Below are positions 18,116-32,439 of a DNA stretch of 41,395 bases, piece by piece. A program made the position numbers and the translations under genes. Origin of the DNA: Psychroflexus sp. MES1-P1E (lineage in GTDB: Bacteria > Bacteroidota > Bacteroidia > Flavobacteriales > Flavobacteriaceae); the NCBI RefSeq assembly GCF_002836055.1, contig NZ_PJBS01000319.1, forward strand, positions 1 to 41,395. The letters are read 5' to 3'. The notes beneath the pieces are model-generated. The model made no database searches. It was given only the letters and a program-made list of their open reading frames with translations, and had not been told where the DNA came from. The stretch's first letter is position 1. Every line of letters starts with the position of its first letter.

Positions 18116-18158
18116 CAACGTTTTCGTGTTGATAACTTTTTATTTTTAGTAAAATTTG
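18116..18158 (+). promoter_or_regulatory. Candidate lacI promoter overlapping a dyad
   Basis: TTG (18129-18131), an 18-nt spacer and TAAAATTTG (18150-18158) come close to the Bacteroidota promoter TTG-N19-TAnnTTTG, with one extra base in the -7 box. The -33 TTG is part of an imperfect dyad CAAC-N8-GTTG (18116-18131). If LacI-type protein binds there, it would control its own gene and susC. The site is inferred from sequence alone. Confidence 0.3.
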
Positions 18159-18214
18159 AGACCATTTTTGATAGAATATCTTATTTTGAGTCAGAATTAT
18201 TGTAAAATCGTAAG

Positions 18215-19273
18215 ATGAAGCAAAAACCAACACTCAAAGTCATCGCTAAAGAACTAGATGTTTCTGTATCCACAGTGTCTAAAGCTTTGAGAGATAGTAA
18301 AGAAATTGGGGAGGAGACCAAAAAGAAAGTAAAGGCATTTGCTAAGCTTTATAATTACAGGCCCAATAATATTGCCTTAAGTCTCAAAAATAAAAAGACC
18401 AAAACACTTGGAGTTATTATTCCTGAAATCGTTCATCATTTTTTTACCACCGTAATTTCTGGTATAGAGCATTATGCCAATGATAAGGGATACAACGTCA
18501 TTGTTGGTTTGTCCAATGAATCTTTTAAGAAAGAAGTGATTAATCTAGAGATGTTAGCCAACGGGAGTATAGATGGTTTTATTATTTCTGTAGCCAAAGA
18601 AACCCTTTCATTTAAAGATTTTCACCATTTTTCAGAAACGATAGATCAAGGTATTCCTATCGTCATGTTCGATCGTGTTATTGATGATATTGAATGTGAT
18701 AAAGTTATTGTAGATGATGTCAAAACCTCAGAGAAAGCAGTTCAAAAACTTATTGATGGTGGATGTAAGAACATAGGGATTATTAGCACAAAAGACTATG
18801 TGAATGTAGGTAGACTGAGAACGGAAGGCTATAAAAACACACTAAATGCAAATCATATTAAAATTCAAAATAGCCGTATTTTAAAAATAGACGATAAGTT
18901 CAATTCAGATGATAATCTTGAATTTTTAGAGGAACAAATCTATACTTATTTTGAAGAAAATGAAGTTGATGGACTTTTTACGGTCAATGAGCTTTACGCG
19001 ATTACAGCAATGAAGGTTGCAAGGCAGAAGGGTTTGACTATTCCTGATGATTTACAAGTAATTGGTTTTACAGACGGTGTACTGTCTAGACATGCATATC
19101 CTAGCCTAACAACAATAAGCCAGCATGGCTTTGAAATGGGAGAAGAGTCTGCAAAATTACTCATCGATAGGCTGGAAAACCCCAATGAAGAGGAAGAACT
19201 CTTTAAGACCATCGTCGTTAAAACTGATATCATCGATAGGGAAACTACAAAATTGCGTAACCCAAAAAAATAA
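18215..19273 (+). CDS. LacI/GalR family transcriptional regulator of the starch locus
   Basis: A 352-residue DNA-binding protein: N-terminal LacI helix-turn-helix (about 5-25, TLKVIAKELDVSVSTVSKAL), hinge region with YRPNNIALSLKNKKTKTLGV (about 47-67) and a periplasmic-binding-protein-like effector domain (68-345). It sits between the divergent susCDE-amylase operon and the transporter/maltose-phosphorylase operon, so it very likely controls both in response to a malto-oligosaccharide or sugar phosphate. Bacteroides use SusR for this job; a LacI regulator is the flavobacterial arrangement. The start codon at 18215 directly precedes KQKPTLK, the usual N-terminus. Whether it activates or represses cannot be read from the sequence. 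Confidence 0.9.
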   Translation: MKQKPTLKVIAKELDVSVSTVSKALRDSKEIGEETKKKVKAFAKLYNYRPNNIALSLKNKKTKTLGVIIPEIVHHFFTTVISGIEHYANDKGYNVIVGLSNESFKKEVINLEMLANGSIDGFIISVAKETLSFKDFHHFSETIDQGIPIVMFDRVIDDIECDKVIVDDVKTSEKAVQKLIDGGCKNIGIISTKDYVNVGRLRTEGYKNTLNANHIKIQNSRILKIDDKFNSDDNLEFLEEQIYTYFEENEVDGLFTVNELYAITAMKVARQKGLTIPDDLQVIGFTDGVLSRHAYPSLTTISQHGFEMGEESAKLLIDRLENPNEEEELFKTIVVKTDIIDRETTKLRNPKK

Positions 19274-19282
19274 ATATATTTG
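19253..19282 (+). promoter_or_regulatory. Promoter of the MFS-pgmB-GH65-GH97-GH13 operon
   Basis: TTG (19253-19255), a 19-nt spacer and TATATTTG (19275-19282) match the Bacteroidota promoter consensus exactly. The -33 box lies in the last codons of the LacI gene. The predicted transcript starts near 19289, giving a leader of about 80 nt that contains the 15-bp TATATTTTTACTTCC motif at 19297-19311. Confidence 0.6.
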
Positions 19283-19367
19283 CAGTTCAACTAAGCTATA
19301 TTTTTACTTCCATAAGATGAGCTTTGTTAAATTATAAGGCTTATCGTTTTAACTTAAATTAGACGAT

Positions 19368-20891
19368 ATGCAAAAGCGAAAGCTTAGTTTTTGGGAAATC
19401 TGGAATATGAGTTTCGGTTTTTTAGGAATACAATTTGGATTTGCCCTTCAAAATGCTAATACTTCCCGCATTTTTGAAACTCTCGGTGCCGACGTAGAAG
19501 ACATTCCCATTTTATGGATTGCTGCCCCAGTTACTGGCTTGGTCGTGCAACCTATTGTAGGTTATTTCAGCGATAAGACTTGGACCAGATTGGGTCGCCG
19601 TAAGCCATACTTTCTAGTTGGAGCAATACTAGCCTCCATCGCTTTATTTTTAATGCCAAATTCTCCAGAATTATGGATTGCTGCAGGAATGTTATGGATC
19701 ATGGACGCGTCCATCAATATCTCCATGGAACCTTTTCGAGCTTTTGTAGGTGATAATTTACCAGAAGAACAGCGCACATTGGGCTTCGCTATGCAGAGTT
19801 TCTTTATTGGAATAGGAGCCGTTGTAGGTTCTGCTTTACCTTATGTTTTAACCAATTGGATGGGGATCGATAATACAGCACCAGCTGGTGAGATTCCAGA
19901 TTCTGTAAAATGGTCCTTTTATGTAGGAGGTGTGGTCTTTTTTCTCGCTGTCATTTGGACGGTTTTATTTTCAAAAGAATATTCCCCAGAAGAGATGGAA
20001 GCCTTTGAAAAAGAAAGTGCTGTTATCACAATAGAACCCAAAACTGAACAAGAAATTCGTAAGAATATAACGACCCAGCAGAAATCTGGTTCGATCATGA
20101 TTCTGGTGGGTGCCATTGTTTCGTATGTAATTTATGCCAATGCACTCACCAAGGAACTTTATATCTTATTTATAGGACTTATCATTGTTGGAGTTTTATT
20201 TCTCATCGTTTCCGAATTAAGAAAAAAAAGCGTGAGAAATGGCTTTACGATAATCGTTTCAGACTTGTTGAACATGCCTAAAACGATGAAACAATTGGCT
20301 TGGGTTCAATTCTTTTCATGGTTTGCCTTATTCTCTATGTGGATCTATACCACTCAAGCCGTTACAGGTCATGTATTTGATACACGAGACACCACTTCAA
20401 AAATTTACAATGATGCCGCCGACTGGGTTACGGTAATGTTTACTGTATACAACGGTGTTGCAGCTATTGTAGCTTTTGCTTTACCGGTTCTTGCAAAGAA
20501 AACGAGTAATAAATTCACCCATATGTTGGCTCTTATTTTGGGAGGTCTTGGTTTAATTTCTATTTATTTTATGACGACCAAAACAGGGCTAATTATTAGC
20601 ATGGTAGGAGTTGGAATAGCATGGGCTTCTATACTTTCCATACCTTACGCGATGCTCTCTGGCTCTTTACCGTCTTCCAAAATGGGGTATTATATGGGAG
20701 TTTTCAATTTTTTTATTGTGATTCCACAAATAGTAGCCTCTACGATTTTAGGCTTTATCGTCTCCAATCTGTTTGAAAACCAACCTGTATATGCCCTAAT
20801 TATAGGAGGTGTTTCTATGATTGCAGCAGGATTATTTACCCTAAAAGTAACTACAAATTCAAGAATAGACATAAATCATAACAATGACTAA
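19368..20891 (+). CDS. MFS sugar transporter (SLC45/maltose-type)
   Basis: An inner-membrane permease of 507 residues with about 12 hydrophobic segments. The cytoplasmic loop after TM2 carries the MFS signature SDKTWTRLGRRKPYFLVG, as in SLC45-type sucrose/maltose carriers. The central loop (about 200-235) is charged, as usual between the two six-helix halves. Its position before beta-phosphoglucomutase and GH65 implies uptake of maltose or short maltodextrins from periplasm to cytosol, completing the route begun by SusC. The start ATG at 19368 fits QKRKLSFWEIWNMSFGF, the normal N-terminus. Its last 8 bases overlap pgmB (ATGACTAA), suggesting translational coupling. Confidence 0.88.
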   Translation: MQKRKLSFWEIWNMSFGFLGIQFGFALQNANTSRIFETLGADVEDIPILWIAAPVTGLVVQPIVGYFSDKTWTRLGRRKPYFLVGAILASIALFLMPNSPELWIAAGMLWIMDASINISMEPFRAFVGDNLPEEQRTLGFAMQSFFIGIGAVVGSALPYVLTNWMGIDNTAPAGEIPDSVKWSFYVGGVVFFLAVIWTVLFSKEYSPEEMEAFEKESAVITIEPKTEQEIRKNITTQQKSGSIMILVGAIVSYVIYANALTKELYILFIGLIIVGVLFLIVSELRKKSVRNGFTIIVSDLLNMPKTMKQLAWVQFFSWFALFSMWIYTTQAVTGHVFDTRDTTSKIYNDAADWVTVMFTVYNGVAAIVAFALPVLAKKTSNKFTHMLALILGGLGLISIYFMTTKTGLIISMVGVGIAWASILSIPYAMLSGSLPSSKMGYYMGVFNFFIVIPQIVASTILGFIVSNLFENQPVYALIIGGVSMIAAGLFTLKVTTNSRIDINHNND

Positions 20892-21543
20892 AGCATTTAT
20901 ATTCGATCTCGATGGGGTCATCGTAGACACTGCGAAATTTCATTATTTAACATGGAAAAATTTAGCAGACTCTCTAGGTATTCCTTTTTCTGAAGAGAAG
21001 AATGAACAGCTAAAAGGGGTTTCCAGAGCAAAATCCCTTGAGAAAATTTTAGAATGGGGTCACAAAATTCTTCCTGAAACTGAATTTGAATCTCTTATGT
21101 TTAAAAAAAATGAAGAGTACTTGTCATTTGTCAATCAAATGACTGAAAAGGATATACTTCCTGGAGTCATGAAAACTCTAGACTACCTTAGATCCAATGG
21201 CTATGCTATAGCCTTAGGATCTGCTAGTAAAAACGCTAGGCTAATCCTATCTAAAGTTGGGCTTGAGGCTTATTTTGAAGAGATTATTGACGGAAACGAA
21301 GTCACTAAAGCCAAACCCGATCCCGAAGTTTTTCTAAAAGGAATCGATGCCCTTGGAGGTACTCCCAAATATGCTATTGTCTTTGAAGATTCTTTAGCAG
21401 GAATTAAAGCTGCAAACACGGCATGTATGACTAGTGTTGGCATAGGTGACAAATCTATTTTAAAAGAGGCGGATTTCAACTTTCAAGATTTCATTGAAAT
21501 CGATAAATCTGTAATTGAAACGTTGATTAAATTCAAGAAATAA
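20884..21543 (+). CDS. pgmB: Beta-phosphoglucomutase (HAD superfamily)
   Basis: A cytosolic enzyme of 219 residues that converts beta-glucose-1-phosphate to glucose-6-phosphate via beta-glucose-1,6-bisphosphate. The HAD nucleophile and acid/base pair are D8 and D10 in FIFDLDGVIVDT, the same numbering as in the well-studied Lactococcus enzyme. Also seen are the cap-domain segment KGVSRAKSLEKIL, the Ser/Thr motif LGSASKNA, and the metal-binding region KPDPEVFLKG...VFEDSLAGIKAA. It overlaps the transporter gene by 8 bp and precedes the GH65 gene by 20 bp. That pairing is the classic maltose phosphorylase/PgmB module. Confidence 0.93.
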   Translation: MTKAFIFDLDGVIVDTAKFHYLTWKNLADSLGIPFSEEKNEQLKGVSRAKSLEKILEWGHKILPETEFESLMFKKNEEYLSFVNQMTEKDILPGVMKTLDYLRSNGYAIALGSASKNARLILSKVGLEAYFEEIIDGNEVTKAKPDPEVFLKGIDALGGTPKYAIVFEDSLAGIKAANTACMTSVGIGDKSILKEADFNFQDFIEIDKSVIETLIKFKK

Positions 21544-21563
21544 ATTATTAAACGACTAAAGTT

Positions 21564-25977
<4,414 letters not shown>

Positions 25978-25986
25978 ATTTTAGAT

Positions 25987-27882
25987 ATGAAACATAGGAG
26001 TTTTTTAAAACCACAAGTATTTGCTTTGGGATGTTTTTTTCTTCTGAATTTGTTTTCAGTGGAATTCAATGCACAAGATTTAAAAATTGAACCTCCTAAT
26101 TGGTGGATTGGCATGCAAACAAATGATTTGCAACTTTTGGTTCATGCAAAGCATATCTCAACCTATCAGCCTGAGTTGAATTACGCCGGAGTTGAATTGA
26201 TGAAGGTTCATAAGGCAGATAGTCCAAATTACTTATTTTTAGATGTAACTATTTCAGAAGAAGCAAAAGCGGGAACGTTCACTATCAACTTCAAAAGAAA
26301 AGGGGAAAAGAACTTGAAGTTCATTTACGAGTTAAAGCAAAGAGAAAAATCAGCAGAAGAGCATGTAGGTTTTAACCACACAGATGCAGTGTATTTAATC
26401 ACACCAGATCGTTTTGCAAATGGCGATCCTAGTAATGATGTTGTAAAAGGGCTTAAAGAAGCTAAAATGAATCGCGATAATAACTATGCAAGACATGGTG
26501 GAGATCTACAAGGAATCATAGATCATCTGGATTATATTTCGGGAATGGGATTTACCAGTATTTGGTCTAGTCCTTTGTTAACAAATGATATGAACTCCTC
26601 TTCTTATCATGGTTATGCGATCACCGATTTTTATGACGTAGATCCCCGATTTGGAACTTTAGATTTATATAAAGAGTTATCTCAAAAAGCCTCCAAAAAA
26701 GGAGTTGGTCTTATCATGGATATGATTGCCAACCACTGTGGAAGTGAACATTGGTGGATGAAAGATTTACCTTTCAAGGATTGGCTCAACTATCAAGAGT
26801 TATATGAAAAAGGTCAAGACATACCAACTTCCAATCATCGGAGATCGACCAATCAAGATCTATATGCTTCAAAACTTGACTTTAAGATTATGCATGAAGG
26901 CTGGTTCGTACCGACTATGCCCGATTTGAATCAGCGGAATCCATTTCTAGCAGCCTACATCATTCAAAATAGTATTTGGTGGGTTGAAACTTTAGATTTG
27001 CATGGGATTCGCCAAGACACCTATCCGTATCCAAATAAAGTCTTTATGTCCAATTGGGCAGGAGCTATTATGGAAGAGTATCCCAATTTTAATATAGTTG
27101 GAGAGGAATGGACGACAGACCATTTGCTTGTGGGATATTGGCAGGATGGAGCACAAAATAAAGACGGTTACAAATCCAACTTAAGATCTACAATGGATTT
27201 TCCTATGCAGATGAAAATCGTGCAGGCCTTGAATGATGATAGCAAGGCTTGGGGGAGCGGTTTGATGAAAATTTATGAAGGGTTAGCAAACGACTTTTAC
27301 TATCCAGAGCCTAAGGATATCATGATTTTCGCTGATAATCATGATATGGATAGAATTTTTACTCAGTTACAGGAAGACATTACTAAGACCAAAATGGCAT
27401 TGGGGCTTATGTTAACTCTACCTAGAACACCCCAAATCTATTATGGCACTGAAATTTTAATGGATAATTCAGAAAAGCTTGGTGACCATGGGTTAATACG
27501 AACCGATTTTCCTGGCGGCTGGGCCGGAGATAAGGTGAATGCATTTACGGGTCAAAACCTTAGTAGCGAAAAAGCTTCCTTTCAATTGTTTTTAAAAAAC
27601 ATATTGAATTTCAGAAAAACTTCAGAAGCTATTTTAGAGGGGGAAATGGTCCATTTTGCACCTTCCAATGGTATCTATCCAGTATTCAGAATACATGAAA
27701 ATGAAGTGGTGGCTGTATTTCTAAATACTGATGAAAGCAAAATTTCTTTAGACTTAAATGTATTTGAGGAGTTAGATCTTCAGGATACTTTATTTCAAGA
27801 TATTTTGGGTGAAACTGATTTTATTTGGAAAGAAGAACTTCAGTTAAAACCTGGGCTTTCTGTTTTTAGTGCAAAGCTGTAA
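25987..27882 (+). CDS. Exported GH13 neopullulanase/cyclomaltodextrinase-like enzyme (SusA-like)
   Basis: A 631-residue enzyme with a signal peptide (about 1-30, EFNAQ), an N-terminal cyclomaltodextrinase-type Ig-like domain (about 31-125, IEPPNWWIGM..), the GH13 barrel (about 130-540) and a C-terminal beta-domain. Catalytic residues are D344 (GIRQDTYPY), E373 (VGEEWTTD) and D453 (ADNHDMDR). Region I reads MDMIANHCG and the active-site entry YHGYAITDFYDVDPRFG. It resembles Bacteroides SusA, which trims malto-oligosaccharides and pullulan in the periplasm. It is tightly coupled to the GH97 gene (10 bp). A normal Arg/Val-Asp neighbour is replaced by Gln (IRQD) next to the nucleophile, which is unusual but need not abolish activity. 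Confidence 0.9.
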   Translation: MKHRSFLKPQVFALGCFFLLNLFSVEFNAQDLKIEPPNWWIGMQTNDLQLLVHAKHISTYQPELNYAGVELMKVHKADSPNYLFLDVTISEEAKAGTFTINFKRKGEKNLKFIYELKQREKSAEEHVGFNHTDAVYLITPDRFANGDPSNDVVKGLKEAKMNRDNNYARHGGDLQGIIDHLDYISGMGFTSIWSSPLLTNDMNSSSYHGYAITDFYDVDPRFGTLDLYKELSQKASKKGVGLIMDMIANHCGSEHWWMKDLPFKDWLNYQELYEKGQDIPTSNHRRSTNQDLYASKLDFKIMHEGWFVPTMPDLNQRNPFLAAYIIQNSIWWVETLDLHGIRQDTYPYPNKVFMSNWAGAIMEEYPNFNIVGEEWTTDHLLVGYWQDGAQNKDGYKSNLRSTMDFPMQMKIVQALNDDSKAWGSGLMKIYEGLANDFYYPEPKDIMIFADNHDMDRIFTQLQEDITKTKMALGLMLTLPRTPQIYYGTEILMDNSEKLGDHGLIRTDFPGGWAGDKVNAFTGQNLSSEKASFQLFLKNILNFRKTSEAILEGEMVHFAPSNGIYPVFRIHENEVVAVFLNTDESKISLDLNVFEELDLQDTLFQDILGETDFIWKEELQLKPGLSVFSAKL

Positions 27883-27960
27883 GCAAGCTTTATTAAATTC
27901 AGAATAAAAGGAAAATACTTTTACATCGCTAAAAAAAATATCAAATTATAACTCGATAAA

Positions 27961-29397
27961 ATGAAAATAACCCAATATGTAAGCTTAGTGATATTGTCAA
28001 CATTAGTGTTGACTTCTTGTCAGCAAAAAAAAGATAAAAAAGAGGAGGAGTCTAAGGCTTTAGAGCCAATTTCTAATGAAACTTTAGAATCTTCTGTGAT
28101 TTACGAAGCCAATATTCGTCAATATTCACCTGAAGGAACCTTCGAAGCTTTTACAAAAGATATTCCCCAGCTTAAAGAGTTGGGTGTAAAGGTGATTTGG
28201 CTAATGCCTATTTATCCTATCTCTATAAAAAATAGAAAAGCTACTGCAGATTTGTCGATTGAAGATATTGAAGATCCTGAAGAAAGGGAAAAGTACTTAG
28301 GGAGTTATTATGCTATTTCAGACTATACAGCAGTTAATCCTGATTTCGGAACACTAGATGATTTTGATAAGTTGGTAGACACTGCTCATGAAAACGGTAT
28401 GTACGTTATCCTCGATTGGGTGGCAAACCACACAGGTTGGGACCATGAATGGATAGAAAAATACCCAGACTATTATCATAAAGATAAAGAAGGGAATGTC
28501 ACTGACCCTATTAACCCAGATACAGGAGAATCTTGGGGGTGGAGTGATGTTGCTCACCTGAATTATGAAAGCGATTCACTTTGGATAGCGATGAAGCATG
28601 AAATGTTATACTGGGTAAAAGAAAAAAACATCGATGGTTTTAGATGTGATGTAGCTGGTAATGTCACTACAGATTTTTGGAATTATGTCGTTCCAGAGTT
28701 AAAGAAAGAAAAGCCAGTATTTATGTTAGCTGAAAGTGAAGATAAAGAGTTGTTTTACGAAGCTTTTGATATGGGTTATAATTGGGAAGGTCATCATATT
28801 ATAAACGAGATTGGTCAAGGTAAAATGTCAGTGAAAAATTGGGATGATTACATGGCTAAAATTGATACTACTTATCAGGATGATGATTATTTGATGAATT
28901 TTATAACTAACCATGACGAGAATTCCTGGAATGGTACCGTTAAGGAACGATTGGGAGAGGCTTCAAAAACTATGTTAGCGCTTACCTATGCCTTACCAGG
29001 CATGCCCTTAATATACAGTGGACAAGAATATGGAATGAATCATAGGTTAAAGTTTTTTGAGAAAGATACAATCCCCAAAACTAAAGGAGAAACTTGGAAG
29101 ATCTTAGAAAAGCTAGGAGCCTTAAAAAACAATCGAAAAGCTTTGCATGGGGCAAAGAATGGAGCTTCTTATAAGCGACTATCAACTTCAAACGATGAGC
29201 ACATCTTGGCTTTCCAAAGAGAAAAGAATGAAGATACATTCATATTTATAGCTAATTTTTCGGACAAGAAGCAAGAGTTTAAGATTTCAGTATCTGGAGA
29301 TTTTGTAGGTTATGAATTATTTGATGAGGTAAGTTTAAAAACTGATGAAATTCACAATTTTGAGGCTTGGGAGCACAAAATTTTGTTATCTAAGTAG
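27961..29397 (+). CDS. GH13 alpha-amylase family lipoprotein
   Basis: A 478-residue lipoprotein (lipobox LTSC, Cys20, followed by a lysine/glutamate-rich linker) with a GH13 barrel (about 45-395) and a C-terminal beta-domain. It probably cuts or rearranges malto-oligosaccharides at the outer membrane. Catalytic residues are D230 (GFRCDVAG), E258 (LAESED) and D319 (NHDENSW); region I is LDWVANHTGWDHEW. The lipobox is followed by QQKKD rather than the SEDDE seen in the susE-like protein, so a periplasm-facing location is as likely as the surface. A 78-bp gap separates it from the upstream GH13 gene, with no strong terminator or promoter visible. Confidence 0.88.
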   Translation: MKITQYVSLVILSTLVLTSCQQKKDKKEEESKALEPISNETLESSVIYEANIRQYSPEGTFEAFTKDIPQLKELGVKVIWLMPIYPISIKNRKATADLSIEDIEDPEEREKYLGSYYAISDYTAVNPDFGTLDDFDKLVDTAHENGMYVILDWVANHTGWDHEWIEKYPDYYHKDKEGNVTDPINPDTGESWGWSDVAHLNYESDSLWIAMKHEMLYWVKEKNIDGFRCDVAGNVTTDFWNYVVPELKKEKPVFMLAESEDKELFYEAFDMGYNWEGHHIINEIGQGKMSVKNWDDYMAKIDTTYQDDDYLMNFITNHDENSWNGTVKERLGEASKTMLALTYALPGMPLIYSGQEYGMNHRLKFFEKDTIPKTKGETWKILEKLGALKNNRKALHGAKNGASYKRLSTSNDEHILAFQREKNEDTFIFIANFSDKKQEFKISVSGDFVGYELFDEVSLKTDEIHNFEAWEHKILLSK

Positions 29398-29503
29398 AAA
29401 TTGACTATTTTTTATAAAATTTTAATAATGTTTACCCTTCGAAATCGTTTTAGTAGATAACTAAATTAGTGAGAATCTTATATTTAAAATATATTTGGAA
29501 AAA

Positions 29504-30490
29504 ATGAGCAAGAAATTAACTAAAATAGCTGTTTTAACATCTGGAGGTGATTCTCCTGGGATGAATGCAGCCATAAGAGCAGTTGTAAGAAATGCTGCTT
29601 ATTCCAGTCTAAAATGTGACGGTGTTTACAGAGGTTACCAAGGTTTAATTGAAAACGAATTTATTGAATTAGGTCCAAGGGATGTCAAAAACACTATTAA
29701 TAGAGGGGGTACTTTTCTTAAGTCCGCTCGTTCAAAAGGCTTTATGACCAAAGAAGGTCGGCAAAAAGCCTACGATAACTTAATGGCTAGAGATGTAGAT
29801 GCTCTTGTGGTTATTGGGGGTGATGGAACATTTACAGGGGCTTCTATTTTTAGTAAGGAATTCGATATCCCTATTATTGGTATTCCTGGAACCATAGATA
29901 ACGACATCAATGGAACCGACTATACTATAGGCTATGATACAGCACTTAATACAGTGGTCGAGGCCATAGATAAAATTCGAGATACAGCAAGTTCTCACGA
30001 TCGCCTATTTTTGGTAGAAGTGATGGGCAGAGATGCTGGCGATATCGCCTTAAATAGTGGGATAGGTGCAGGTGCTGAAGAAATTTTAATCCCTGAGGAA
30101 AACATGGGTATAGAGCGTCTATTGGAATCGCTTGATAAAAGCCGTAAAACGGGAAAAACGTCTAGCATTATAGTCGTCTCTGAAGGAGACCAAATCGGTA
30201 AAAATATTACTGAGGTGGCAAATTCTATCCAAACTAGGCTTCCAGATTATGAAGTAAAAGTAACTGTGCTTGGCCATATTCAACGGGGAGGTTCTCCAAG
30301 TTGCTCCGATAGGGTTCTTGCCAGTAGATTAGGAGTAGGAGCTGTTGATGCGTTGCTGGAAGGATATTCTAATATTATGGTTGGCATAGAACATAAAAAG
30401 ATAGTTTACGTTCCTTTTGATACTGCCATCAATATTAAAAAAGTATTAGATAAAGATTTGATAAGAGTTGCAGATATTGTATCCTCTTAA
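29504..30490 (+). CDS. pfkA: ATP-dependent 6-phosphofructokinase
   Basis: A cytosolic glycolytic enzyme phosphorylating fructose-6-phosphate to fructose-1,6-bisphosphate. Motifs: nucleotide-binding GGDSPGMNAAIR, GGDGTFTGA, the catalytic TIDND loop (D132) within PGTIDNDINGTDYTIGYDTA, MGRDAGDIA and GHIQRGGSPSCSDR. I chose ATG at 29504 (MSKKLTKIAVLTSGG) over the in-frame TTG at 29495, giving the usual length of 328 residues. The Gly (GGDGT) after the ATP loop indicates an ATP rather than PPi enzyme. It follows the amylase lipoprotein by about 106 bp and precedes gapA by 30 bp, so glycolysis genes are physically joined to the starch locus. Confidence 0.95.
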   Translation: MSKKLTKIAVLTSGGDSPGMNAAIRAVVRNAAYSSLKCDGVYRGYQGLIENEFIELGPRDVKNTINRGGTFLKSARSKGFMTKEGRQKAYDNLMARDVDALVVIGGDGTFTGASIFSKEFDIPIIGIPGTIDNDINGTDYTIGYDTALNTVVEAIDKIRDTASSHDRLFLVEVMGRDAGDIALNSGIGAGAEEILIPEENMGIERLLESLDKSRKTGKTSSIIVVSEGDQIGKNITEVANSIQTRLPDYEVKVTVLGHIQRGGSPSCSDRVLASRLGVGAVDALLEGYSNIMVGIEHKKIVYVPFDTAINIKKVLDKDLIRVADIVSS

Positions 30491-30508
30491 ATATATATTA
30501 AACCTTAA

Positions 30509-31516
<1,008 letters not shown>

Positions 31517-31531
31517 TTTATAATTAATCTC

Positions 31532-31565
31532 AAAAGCTTGAATAGGTTACTGTTCAAGCTTTTTT
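31532..31565 (+). terminator. Terminator after gapA
   Basis: AAAAGCTTGAA pairs perfectly with TTCAAGCTTTT around a 10-nt loop and is followed by further T residues. It lies 15 nt after the gapA stop and just upstream of the kinase gene, which then needs readthrough or its own promoter. Confidence 0.75.
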
Positions 31566-31578
31566 AATATATAAGACT

Positions 31579-32439
31579 ATGATACTTATTGCTGATGGTG
31601 GGTCTACAAAGTGTGATTGGATTTTATTGGATGATGAAGGAGAAGTTGTAACCAAAACTAGAACTAAAGGATTAAATCCTGCTGTTTTTAAACCCCATAT
31701 TTTAAAGTCTCGCTTACAAGAAAATGATGCACTAAAGCAAATCATTCCTAAAGTGAGCAGAGTTGATTTTTACGGAGCAGGTTGTGGCACTCCGACACCC
31801 ATAAAAAACTTAAAGGGAATTTTAGAAGACTACTTCAATAATGCTGAGGTGAATGTTGAAGAGGACATGGTTGCTGCTGCATTAGCGGCGACTACCGAGC
31901 CTGGTATCGTCTGTATATTAGGAACGGGATCTAATTCTTGTTTTTTTGATGGTAAAAAAGTCCACATGGAAGTGGAGTCACTTGGTTATGTCTTGATGGA
32001 TGAGGCCAGCGGTAACTATTTTGGTAAACGTTTAATACGCGACTACTATTATAAGACGATGGGAATAGATATGAGTAAAGAGTTTGCTAAACGTTATGAT
32101 CTCTCAGCAGACTGTATAAAACGAAATGTATACAAAGAGGAAAATCCCAATACGTATTTAGCTTCTTTTGCTGAATTTATTTTCACTGCACAAGAACGAA
32201 ATGGGTATTTTTATAAATTGATTTACGAAGGGATGGAAAAGTTTATTGAGCGCAGAGTGATGTGTTATAAACAAGCTCAAAATGTCCCAATCCATTTTAT
32301 AGGCTCAATTGCTTTCTTTTCTGAGGATATTATTCGTGATGTTGCTAAACGGTACCACTTAAACATTGGAAACGTCATCAGAAGGCCTATCGATGGTCTT
32401 ATATCTCATTATAAAAAAAATGTTTTAAAAGTTAAATAA
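31579..32439 (+). CDS. BadF/NagK-type sugar kinase (putative glucokinase or N-acetylglucosamine kinase)
   Basis: A 286-residue ASKHA-fold kinase. The phosphate-1 motif is ADGGSTKCDW (residues 5-14), the phosphate-2 region is CILGTGSNSCFFDG (about 112-125), and the hinge/adenosine region includes MDEASGNYFGKRL and FIGSIAFFSEDI. The family (BadF/BadG, eukaryotic NAGK-like) transfers phosphate from ATP to an amino sugar or glucose. Here the gene lies between gapA and pgi and abuts pgi with no gap (TAA then ATG). The upstream enzymes generate free glucose, so a glucokinase role is attractive. N-acetylglucosamine kinase remains possible, and the sequence does not decide. Confidence 0.75.
   Translation: MILIADGGSTKCDWILLDDEGEVVTKTRTKGLNPAVFKPHILKSRLQENDALKQIIPKVSRVDFYGAGCGTPTPIKNLKGILEDYFNNAEVNVEEDMVAAALAATTEPGIVCILGTGSNSCFFDGKKVHMEVESLGYVLMDEASGNYFGKRLIRDYYYKTMGIDMSKEFAKRYDLSADCIKRNVYKEENPNTYLASFAEFIFTAQERNGYFYKLIYEGMEKFIERRVMCYKQAQNVPIHFIGSIAFFSEDIIRDVAKRYHLNIGNVIRRPIDGLISHYKKNVLKVK

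Noticed and set aside
18214-19273. SusR-type regulator expected for a starch locus
   Set aside because: The regulator present has a LacI helix-turn-helix and a periplasmic-binding-like effector domain, not the SusR sensor architecture.
29490-29497. TATATTTG -7 box just before pfkA
   Set aside because: No TTG at the -33 position, and the box would place the start at the ATG itself; chance match in AT-rich DNA is as likely.
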